Of a stretch of DNA of 27,798 nt, positions 6,847-13,815 are shown one piece after another (positions within the stretch are counted from its first letter, which is position 1; the number at the start of each line of letters is the position of its first letter). The position numbers and the translations under genes are program-made. Location of the stretch: positions 1-27,798 of the forward strand of contig CAZADH010000044.1 in the NCBI GenBank assembly GCA_964483805.1, read 5' to 3'. Below the pieces are notes generated by a model. That model was given only the letters and a program-made list of their open reading frames with translations, had not been told where the DNA came from and did not search any database. This stretch comes from CAZADH01 sp964483805 (GTDB lineage: Bacteria > Muiribacteriota > Ozemobacteria > Ozemobacterales > Ozemobacteraceae).

Positions 6847-8637
6847 ATGATCGACCGACGCCACGGAGTCGCCCTCAATGCCGTCCTGTTGACCGCCGTC
6901 TGCTTCTCGATGCTGGTCTTCGGCATGATGAAGTTCTCGAGTTCTGAACTGCGCGCGGTTTCGCGCCTCGTCGACAAGAAACAGGCGGAGTATCTGGCCT
7001 ACGCCGGCATCAACTGGGCCTCGGCCGAGCTGGCCAAAAAACGGTGGTATCAACCGCCCGGCTCGCCGCCGAGCAAGGTCGAACGCCCCGCCTGGGGCAT
7101 GAAGACGCTCGAGCCGTTCGGCACGGGCCAGGGCAAGGTCACCGTGTTCTGCCAGGAAGCGGGCCGCCTTGGCGTCGATGTCAAAGACGATGATCTCTAC
7201 GGCAGGTTCGACAAGATCGACCTGCTCGATCACATCAAGGTGTACGCCCTTGGTGAGTGCCGCGACGAGAAGGCCATGTATTACGGCAAGTTCATCATGA
7301 GCCCCGACCCGTATCTCAACTCCGACTCGACCGACGCCCCCGGCACCGGTGCCGCCGGCGGCGCCACGACCTCGGCCCCCGGACTCGTCGAGATCCCGGT
7401 CGAAAGGGCGTTCGCCCAAGACGGTTCCGTCGAACAGAAGTTCACCGTCGTCAGCATCAATGTGACCGTCGGTCAGCAGATCGATATCAATACAGTGTGT
7501 GCCACGCTCAAACCGGCAACGTTGGCAATCACCCAGACCTACGACGTCAAGGGCGTGACCTACGGCAAGCTCAAAGAGATCCGCACCACGGTTGGCGCGC
7601 AGATCAACGCCGGCGATGTCTTCGGCATCATGGAGGAAGACTGCGGCTCGGTGCGACCGACGATGACCCTCAAGAAGATGGTGCAGATCAACCACATCGA
7701 CCTGCGTCCCTTCCGCGGCAAAGACCTCGCCGATGCCGCGGTTCTTCATCAGATTGGCCAGGAGGCCAAGGCCACGGCTCTCGAGTTCGTGGTCAACTAC
7801 ACCAAGAACGCCGAGGTGTCGGCAAAGCTGCCCGGCGTCATGGCTTCGCCCGAGCTGCCGCCACAGACCAGCGAGGCCGAGATCATCCGACGCATCGAAA
7901 CTTCCGGGCAGCAACCGAAATACGATGTCAATAAGGCCGGCAACCGTTTCATTCTCGACCTGATGTCGCGCTGGGTCCCCGATGGATTCAAACTCGATCC
8001 GGCCGCCGCCCAGAAGTTTGCCGCCGGCGCGCGCTACAACCTGGGCCACCGCCGCGGGCATCCCCGCGCCGAGATCAAAGAGATCCTCGAAGGATCCGGC
8101 CATGCCGACATTCTGAAGAAACTCTACGACACCAAGCCCTGGAACGATGAAGGATTCCACGTGGTCAACGGCACCGAGAAATACCAGGGCAAGATGAGCG
8201 ATCAATACAACGACAATATGTCGACCACCGACATGATCAAGGGCCTGTCGTTTCTCGGCAACGCCCGCAAGAGCATCACCATCACCTTGATGGGCGGCAC
8301 CCCGCTCGAAGACAAACCGTTCAAAGACGCGGTGGCGAAAGGCGAGATCAACGCCGCCGATTACTGGTGGTGGGCCCGCCGCCAGGGTTGGTACAAGCAA
8401 CCGACGATCACCGGCCCGACCCCGAGTTCGGTTGCCTACACTTACGAGAACGACACCACCAATCCACCGATCCGCCTGCGCAACGATTACATTCTCAACT
8501 ACCTGCGCAAGCATTACGACGAGGGCGGCATCACCGCATTCTCGAACAAGCTGCGCATGCCCGGCGACCAGAACGACACCCCGCAGGCCCCCGGGCCGCC
8601 CGACTCGACCGGAGCGCGGTACTCCGGCGGCACCTGA
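6847..8637 (+). CDS. PilX/GspK-like minor pseudopilin
   Basis: 596 residues. ATG 6847 follows GGAGG with 7-nt spacing. The N-terminus RRHG|VALNAVLLTAVCFSMLVFGMM resembles a prepilin cleavage site, but position +5 is not Glu. That absence is typical of GspK, which caps the pseudopilus tip. The stretch 'KKQAEYLAYAGINWASAEL' matches the PilX/GspK signature after the hydrophobic helix. The protein is much longer than most GspK (about 300-350 residues). The middle and C-terminal parts, which include a 'GHRRGHPRAEIKEILEG' segment, are not otherwise recognised. It follows the I- and J-like genes by 30 bp and completes a likely I-J-K tip complex. The family call is moderately sure; the function of the extra mass is unknown. 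Confidence 0.65.
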   Translation: MIDRRHGVALNAVLLTAVCFSMLVFGMMKFSSSELRAVSRLVDKKQAEYLAYAGINWASAELAKKRWYQPPGSPPSKVERPAWGMKTLEPFGTGQGKVTVFCQEAGRLGVDVKDDDLYGRFDKIDLLDHIKVYALGECRDEKAMYYGKFIMSPDPYLNSDSTDAPGTGAAGGATTSAPGLVEIPVERAFAQDGSVEQKFTVVSINVTVGQQIDINTVCATLKPATLAITQTYDVKGVTYGKLKEIRTTVGAQINAGDVFGIMEEDCGSVRPTMTLKKMVQINHIDLRPFRGKDLADAAVLHQIGQEAKATALEFVVNYTKNAEVSAKLPGVMASPELPPQTSEAEIIRRIETSGQQPKYDVNKAGNRFILDLMSRWVPDGFKLDPAAAQKFAAGARYNLGHRRGHPRAEIKEILEGSGHADILKKLYDTKPWNDEGFHVVNGTEKYQGKMSDQYNDNMSTTDMIKGLSFLGNARKSITITLMGGTPLEDKPFKDAVAKGEINAADYWWWARRQGWYKQPTITGPTPSSVAYTYENDTTNPPIRLRNDYILNYLRKHYDEGGITAFSNKLRMPGDQNDTPQAPGPPDSTGARYSGGT

Positions 8638-8732
8638 GCCGACATTCAGACTGAGCCTACATTGTATTTATGTTTACCCACTCTGCCCTGCGACCACCCC
8701 GTGACTCTGCACATCACTCCGGAGAGTTGGCT
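8638..8732 (+). promoter_or_regulatory. Short gap with AT-rich patch before the repeat-bearing gene
   Basis: 95 bp. It contains an AT-rich patch (CATTGTATTTATGTTTAC, about 8659-8676) in GC-rich surroundings, which could include a -10-like sequence. A strong Shine-Dalgarno, GGAGAG (8721-8726), sits 6 nt before ATG 8733. No convincing -35 is seen. Confidence 0.3.
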
Positions 8733-9857
8733 ATGCACACCCACTACTTGCCTCCAACCGACCCGCCCGCCACGGATGGCGTAGTGGGCGTTTGCAGCCA
8801 CGATGGCGGGCACGCGCCGAGCGCAATCGCAAACGACCCGCCCGCCACGGATGGCGTAGTGGGCGCTTGCAGCCACGATGGCGGGCACGCGCCGAGCGCA
8901 GTCGCAAGCGACCTGCGCACACCGGGTGCGGGCAGTATCCTGTCGCGCCGATTCCGGGGGCTCCCACCTCTGGCAGGCATGGTTGTCGGCCTCGCGCTGC
9001 TGCTCCTGGCCACGCTCGCTCCCAGCGTTTGGGCGGCAGACCCGATGCCGGCCAGTCGAACGGCCACCCCACCGGAGCCACCAACCACCCTGGCCCAACT
9101 GCGTACCGCCGTGGCCGTGGCGCAGCAACGTCCCTTCGCGCAGGGCATGCGCAGTTTTCACGCCACGGTCGTCAGCAGTCGGATGAAATCGCTCGCACTG
9201 GCGATGAATGCCCAACTGCCGCCGATCACCGTGGCGGTCACCGGCCCCGATGCGTTCAAGGTGACGATCGCCTCGCCGACCGGGCCGGTCTCGCCCATCG
9301 ACCAGGAACTGCGCGACGGAGCGGGCGCCGAAACCGAGGCCATCGAGAGCTTTCTGCGCGGCTACGCACTGCTCGCCTTCACCGAACTGCCAGCGGCGTT
9401 GCCCGCCACCCTGCCGGTTACCCTGGCATCCGGGGCGCTCACCCTGACCTACACCGACCCCGTCGATGCCAACGTGACGGTCACCATCACCTACCGCCCC
9501 GACCTCTCGGTGCAGCAATATGAGGTCGAGGACCGGGTCAACCCTCGTCGCCACACGTTGACCGCGGAGTACGAGCGTCTCGGTAACCGCCTGGTTCCCC
9601 GGGAGTTGAATTTCGTTTTTCGTGAAGGTAGCGCCACGACGTTCTCGACCCGCATGACGGTGAAGCACATCCCTGTCGCCAACTGGTTCCTGCCTGGCGA
9701 GGTCCAGATTTTTGCCATGGACCGGACCGCTGTCACTCCCGGGCCACTCGTATTGACGTTGTCTGCACATCAGGTCGACACCGCTGCAACACCCACCGGA
9801 TCAGGGAGCACCTCTCCCGTCGTCACCACACCCGCCACGACCACCGCCGCACCCTGA
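8733..9857 (+). CDS. Exported protein of unknown function with repeat-bearing N-terminus
   Basis: 374 residues from ATG 8733, chosen because GGAGAG is ideally placed; an upstream ATG at 8670 lacks this. The first 74 or so residues are a Pro/Gly/His-rich extension that includes two 25-residue copies (DPPATDGVVG-x-CSHDGGHAPSA) encoded by the 75-bp DNA repeat. Only then comes a recognisable signal peptide: RRFR, a hydrophobic core at about 83-100 (VVGLALLLLATLAPSVWA) and an AxA-like cleavage site before ADP. The mature part (about 100-345) alternates beta strands ('VTITYRPDLSVQQYEVEDRV', 'HTLTAEYERLGNRLVPREL') and is distantly reminiscent of LolA-like lipoprotein carriers, but I do not claim that family. 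The tail is Thr/Pro-rich. It lies between pseudopilin and AsmA genes, all envelope functions. Confidence 0.65.
   Translation: MHTHYLPPTDPPATDGVVGVCSHDGGHAPSAIANDPPATDGVVGACSHDGGHAPSAVASDLRTPGAGSILSRRFRGLPPLAGMVVGLALLLLATLAPSVWAADPMPASRTATPPEPPTTLAQLRTAVAVAQQRPFAQGMRSFHATVVSSRMKSLALAMNAQLPPITVAVTGPDAFKVTIASPTGPVSPIDQELRDGAGAETEAIESFLRGYALLAFTELPAALPATLPVTLASGALTLTYTDPVDANVTVTITYRPDLSVQQYEVEDRVNPRRHTLTAEYERLGNRLVPRELNFVFREGSATTFSTRMTVKHIPVANWFLPGEVQIFAMDRTAVTPGPLVLTLSAHQVDTAATPTGSGSTSPVVTTPATTTAAP
8761..8910. repeat. Tandem 75-bp in-frame repeat with hairpin
   Basis: Two head-to-tail copies (8761-8835 and 8836-8910) differ at only a few bases. Each can fold with outer arms GGGCGTTTGC / GCAAACGACCC (copy 1) or GGGCGCTTGC / GCAAGCGACCT (copy 2), with one bulged A, plus small inner hairpins. 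A T-to-C change in the left arm is matched by A-to-G in the right arm, so pairing is kept while two encoded amino acids change (V to A, N to S). The 75-bp unit is a multiple of three and no reading frame on the minus strand is closed across it. This resembles small palindromic elements that insert in frame in genes, as Rickettsia RPEs do. Confidence 0.75.
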
Positions 9858-9904
9858 TCGCCGATTCTCCGCGCGTCCGCAACGCAGCGGATGCCGCTCA
9901 CCCC

Positions 9905-9933
9905 TTGTACCGACGGTACGAAAGTGATATGGT
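9905..9933 (+). promoter_or_regulatory. Candidate promoter with palindromic operator before the AsmA-like gene
   Basis: TTGTAC (9905-9910), a 17-bp spacer and TATGGT (9928-9933) form a plausible sigma-70-type promoter. The perfect inverted repeat GTACCG-A-CGGTAC (9907-9919) overlaps the -35 and could be an operator. The ATG at 9940 is so close to the -10 that a transcript from here would be leaderless or nearly so. The -35 word TTGTAC and 17-bp spacing recur at 16800. Confidence 0.45.
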
Positions 9934-9939
9934 GGCGAC

Positions 9940-12900
9940 ATGAGCGACGAACGACTGCCCACCGACGACAACTCGCCGAAACCCGCGCCCCAAGCGCCGG
10001 AAACACCGACCGCCCCGACGGACGCAGCCCGACCGCAAACCGACACCTTCGCGCCTACAGGCGGCGTCGACACCGCCGGCAACGCTCTGACGCCCCCCCC
10101 CGGTGACGACGACGGAGACGACGACACCGACGAAACCGGAGCCGCCGCGCGTCCCGACTCTCCCCGCTCGTTCTGGCGCCGCTGGCGCAAGACTCTGTTT
10201 CTCTCGGCGCTGTTCGTGGCACTGCTGATCATTACCGTGCTCGCCACCCTCGGGTACATGGTCAACCAGTACGTGCAGAGCGGGCAGATGCGGCAGATGC
10301 TGCTGGCCAAGCTGTCGGCCATGCTCGGCCGCCCCGTCGAACTGGGCGAGGTCGGGTTCGAGTTTCCCACCGTCACCGCCAATCGATTGCGCATCGCCGG
10401 CATCGCCACCGGCAGCCCGGACCTCGCCGTCGTCGAGCGATTGATCGTCACCCCCGACCCCTGGGAACTGCTGTCAGGACGGGTTTCCATCGATGGGTTC
10501 CTGTTGTCGTCGGCAAGCTTGCATCTGCGGCAACGGCCCGACGGCAGTTGGGAACTCCCGGGCGCGCTGGTCGAGTCGTCGGAACCGACGGCCCAACCCG
10601 CTTCGCAACCCGCGACGCTGGGCGCCTTCCCGTTGCGCAGCCTGCAAGTGCGCAACCTGCATCTGGTGCTCGACACGCGCGATCGCGGCGTGCAGCGGCT
10701 GACGGTCGCCAAGTTCGACCTGGGCAATACGTTGGGCGCCAGCTTGCTCAATGTCGAGGGCGAGATGACGCTGGCCAACACCGCGCGCGCCGCTTTCTCC
10801 GGTAAGCTCGACTGGCCGCGCGAGGTGAGTGGGGCTTTTGCTCTCGATCAGATCAACCAACAAGGATTGAAAAGATGGCTGCCGCCGACGGTGACTCTGC
10901 CCGGCGAGATCGACCAGACCACCCTGAAAGCCAACCTGACCCTCGCCCTGACCACGATGCAACTGACACTGCACAGCGCCTCGCTCGCCGTGCCGCAGGG
11001 TCCGCAACTCGAGGCCAAGGGCACGGCCACCCTCGATGCCACGCGACCGGTCGTCAATCTCAACGGCAAACTCGCCCCGATGTCGGCCACGCGGTTGCGC
11101 GCACTGGCGGGTCCCTACCTGCCGGCCACCGCCAAAGGCGTATCGTTCCCGGCCGGTCAGATCGGCGGTGACTTCGTCGTCTCGCTGCCGGCGGGTGGCG
11201 AGCTGCAATACGAAAGCAATATCAAGGTCACTGGTCTCGACATCAACGAGTCGCGCTTGCCGGCGCCGATCAAGGGGCTCAGCGGCGCCGCCGAGATCCG
11301 CAACGGCCAGATCAAGCTCTCCGGGCTGTCGGCTGCCATCCCCGGCGTCAAGCTGGCAATCCGCAGCTTTGCCGTGACGTTGGCGCCGGCGGTCAGCGGT
11401 GGTGGCGAGGTCGATTGCACGGTCGATCTGCGCACCTTCTTCCCCGTCATCAAAGGATTCCTGCCCGAGATCGCGGTGCCGACCAGTCCCGAGGGGCAGG
11501 TGCGGTTTGCCGGCCCGATCGGTATCGATGCCGGCGGTCCACGCCTCGGCGGGTCGCTCGAGTTGTCAAACGTTTCATTGACACCGATGCCCTCGCAGCC
11601 TCGCCTGCAAGATGTCCAGGGGCGACTGAGCCTGCATGAGGTGACCGCGAAATCGGGGCGGATCGTCGTCGATTCGCTCGCCGGCTCGCTCGCGGGCGTG
11701 CGCCTGTCGGTGGGGGGTTCGCTCGCCCCAACGGCAACAGGTATGCAGTTTGCCCTCAACGCCACCGGTGTCGCCGATCTGGCCGACCTGCATCGGCAGA
11801 TGCCGTTGCCCAACATCGCCTTTCAGAAAAAGACCCAACTGGGCGGCGCGCTGACTGTGCATGCCCGCTTGGGGGGTGCGTTACCGAAACCCACCTTGTC
11901 GGCCGAAGCCGCGCTCGACAAGGGCCGGTTTGCCTGGCCCGAGAAAGGCCTGGCCATCGAGAACATCAAGGCCACGGTTCTGGGCGACCTCGACTCGGTG
12001 GTGGTCAAGACCCTCGTGGCGTCGGCCGCAAACGGGCGCCTGGTGCTGGCCGGCTCGGTGAAGCAGTTCGCGCAACCGGTGCTGGCGGCTTCGGGCACCC
12101 TGGCCGGCGTCGAACTGCGCGACGTGCGGCGCCTGGTGCAGATGAATGTCGCGAGTTTCCCCGGCGAGCTCGAGATCGAGGGCCGCACCGATCTGGTGGT
12201 GCAGATCTCGGGACCCGCCTTGTCGCCGAGCGTGCACGGCACCGTGCAATGGCGCAACGGCCGGTTCTTCCACCCCGGCGTTTTGCGACCGTTGACTGGC
12301 GTCGAGGGGACGTTCACCTTCGACAATCAGACCCTGAGCACGCGAGGCCTCAAGTTCGCGTGGGGAACCACGGCCGCGGCCATCACCGGATCGGTGCGCG
12401 ACCTGAGCCGGTTCGATTGTGCGCTCGACTACAAGCTCGACCCACTCGATGCCGGTGACGCGGCCGGGTTCTTCCTGACCGGCACCGGCTACACCTTCAC
12501 CGGCAAGGGCACCGGGCAAGGCAAGGTGCTGGGGCCGGTTTCCGCGATCCGCGTTGAGGGTCAGGCGACACTGCCGAGTGCCGAGTTCAAGGCCCCGGTC
12601 GACCAAGCCGCCAAGAGCCATTTTCGCTTCCCGCTCACCGGCGTGAGCGCGGCGATGAAGTTCCATGCCGGCGTTTTGACCGTGCCGTCGCTCAAAGCCC
12701 AGTTGTTCGGCGGCCCGATCACCGGGTCGGGCAAGGTCGACACCAATCCGCAGCCGCTGCAGTTCTCGTTCGACGTCAAAGGTGACCAGGTGCGTCTCGA
12801 ACAGATGATGGCTGTAAATACAAAGTATCCCAATGCCGCCAAGGGCGGCGCCAACCTGGCCCTCGCCTGCTCGGGTAACACCACCGGGCTGGCATCGATG

Positions 12901-13566
12901 CAGGGCAGCGGCAGCTTCAGTCTGCCCGATGGTGAGTATCACAGCCCTCCCGTGCTCGTCGATATCCTCAGCACCCTGCAACTGCAGAAGTTTGCCAATG
13001 GCCGCCTCACCAACAGCGGCGGACCGTTCCTCGTCGAGAACGGCAACATCAAAGTGCAGAACCTCGTGCTCACCTCTCCCGAGGGCAAGCTCACCTACAC
13101 CGGCCTGCTCGGACTCGACACGTCGCTGTCGGGCGATGCCGAGTTCTGGGTCAACGCCGCGACGGCCAAAACGAGTCCGGTTCTCGCCCGCGCCGCCGGT
13201 CCCGACGGGGTGACAGTGCCGGTGCGCGTGCGAGGGAGTGTAACTTCACCGCAACTCGATGTGAAGCTCGACAAACTCCTGCAGAAGGCCGCCGAGAACC
13301 AAGTGCAGAACCTGCTTGAAAAAGCCCTGCGCGACAAACTGGGCGGCGGCGCGGGGTCGGGGGCGCCGGCGCCGGGCGGAACAGTGGCCTCGGGAGCGGC
13401 GCCAGTGCCGGCCGGCACCACTGCGAGCCAACCGGTGCCGGCCCCGCCGCCGGCCCAGCCGACCAACCCGGTCAAGCAGATCGAAAAACAGATCGAGCAG
13501 AAAATCGATACCGAGATCGGCAACGCGCTCGACAAGCTGTTCGGCGGGAAGAAAAAGAAGAAGTAG
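9940..13566 (+). CDS. AsmA-family envelope protein
   Basis: 1208 residues. The N-terminal 80 residues are Pro/Asp-rich and cytoplasmic, followed by a basic stretch (FWRRWRK) and one transmembrane helix (about 85-107). Directly after it comes the AsmA N-terminal signature: LSAMLGRPVELGEVGFEF, then 'ANRLRIAGIATGSPDLAVVERLIV', 'WELLSGRVSIDGFLLSSASLHL' and 'RPDGSWELP'. The body is a long beta-rich solenoid. The last quarter has the AsmA C-terminal type ('GSGSFSLPDGEYHSPPVLVDIL', then 'KVQNLVLTSPEGKLTYTGLLGLD'). The C-terminal tail has a Pro/Ala linker and a charged helix ending in poly-Lys. AsmA-like proteins (AsmA, TamB, YhdP, YdbH) form bridge-like grooves that move phospholipid between inner and outer membranes, so this is good evidence of a diderm envelope. 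Size places it near YhdP/TamB. The anchor position fits an inner-membrane protein reaching across the periplasm. Confidence 0.8.
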   Translation: MSDERLPTDDNSPKPAPQAPETPTAPTDAARPQTDTFAPTGGVDTAGNALTPPPGDDDGDDDTDETGAAARPDSPRSFWRRWRKTLFLSALFVALLIITVLATLGYMVNQYVQSGQMRQMLLAKLSAMLGRPVELGEVGFEFPTVTANRLRIAGIATGSPDLAVVERLIVTPDPWELLSGRVSIDGFLLSSASLHLRQRPDGSWELPGALVESSEPTAQPASQPATLGAFPLRSLQVRNLHLVLDTRDRGVQRLTVAKFDLGNTLGASLLNVEGEMTLANTARAAFSGKLDWPREVSGAFALDQINQQGLKRWLPPTVTLPGEIDQTTLKANLTLALTTMQLTLHSASLAVPQGPQLEAKGTATLDATRPVVNLNGKLAPMSATRLRALAGPYLPATAKGVSFPAGQIGGDFVVSLPAGGELQYESNIKVTGLDINESRLPAPIKGLSGAAEIRNGQIKLSGLSAAIPGVKLAIRSFAVTLAPAVSGGGEVDCTVDLRTFFPVIKGFLPEIAVPTSPEGQVRFAGPIGIDAGGPRLGGSLELSNVSLTPMPSQPRLQDVQGRLSLHEVTAKSGRIVVDSLAGSLAGVRLSVGGSLAPTATGMQFALNATGVADLADLHRQMPLPNIAFQKKTQLGGALTVHARLGGALPKPTLSAEAALDKGRFAWPEKGLAIENIKATVLGDLDSVVVKTLVASAANGRLVLAGSVKQFAQPVLAASGTLAGVELRDVRRLVQMNVASFPGELEIEGRTDLVVQISGPALSPSVHGTVQWRNGRFFHPGVLRPLTGVEGTFTFDNQTLSTRGLKFAWGTTAAAITGSVRDLSRFDCALDYKLDPLDAGDAAGFFLTGTGYTFTGKGTGQGKVLGPVSAIRVEGQATLPSAEFKAPVDQAAKSHFRFPLTGVSAAMKFHAGVLTVPSLKAQLFGGPITGSGKVDTNPQPLQFSFDVKGDQVRLEQMMAVNTKYPNAAKGGANLALACSGNTTGLASMQGSGSFSLPDGEYHSPPVLVDILSTLQLQKFANGRLTNSGGPFLVENGNIKVQNLVLTSPEGKLTYTGLLGLDTSLSGDAEFWVNAATAKTSPVLARAAGPDGVTVPVRVRGSVTSPQLDVKLDKLLQKAAENQVQNLLEKALRDKLGGGAGSGAPAPGGTVASGAAPVPAGTTASQPVPAPPPAQPTNPVKQIEKQIEQKIDTEIGNALDKLFGGKKKKK
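10725..10733 (-). other. AACGTATTG word inside the AsmA-like gene
   Basis: It reads CAATACGTT on the plus strand and encodes part of GGC-AAT-ACG-TTG, using codons less usual for this gene. It is another member of the over-represented word family. Confidence 0.35.
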
Positions 13567-13593
13567 GATTCACCACTGGACCAATAGCCCCCA

Positions 13594-13626
13594 CGCGCGC
13601 ATCGCTCGTGATCGGTCGTGCGCGCG
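13594..13626 (+). terminator. GC-rich hairpin after the AsmA-like gene
   Basis: CGCGCGCA (13594-13601) pairs with TGCGCGCG (13619-13626) in a perfect 8-bp stem with a 17-nt loop, 28 bp after the stop codon. No T-run follows, so it may be a transcript-stabilising hairpin or Rho-assisted end rather than an intrinsic terminator. Confidence 0.4.
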
Positions 13627-13728
13627 ATGGTCGATGACAACCGGCCGAGAGCCAGTTGGTAACAATACATCATACATATACCAGCCGCCTTTCCGATAAT
13701 CGAGACCTGCTTGCATCGCAAATAAGAC

Positions 13729-13756
13729 TTGAGCGCTACGAATACCGTGCTACCAT
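13729..13756 (+). promoter_or_regulatory. Candidate promoter of the propeller lipoprotein gene
   Basis: TTGAGC (13729-13734), a 16-bp spacer and TACCAT (13751-13756). This puts the transcript start about 50 nt before the ATG at 13816. The rest of the 249-bp gap holds the hairpin at 13594-13626 and an AT-rich patch (about 13660-13680) without a clear role. Confidence 0.45.
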
Positions 13757-13815
13757 GTGTGTTCAGCGTCCTGTCGCACGGCGGGGACGACACATCGTGA
13801 TCGGGGAGGGTTTGT

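Noticed and set aside
6706..8514. 602-codon open frame on the minus strand
   Set aside because: It lies antisense to the well-supported GspK/PilX-like gene, has no ribosome site or recognisable domain, and long antisense frames are expected at this GC content.
8646..9770. 374-codon open frame on the minus strand
   Set aside because: Antisense to the exported protein with clear signal peptide and Shine-Dalgarno; low-complexity Arg/Gly/His composition typical of shadow frames.
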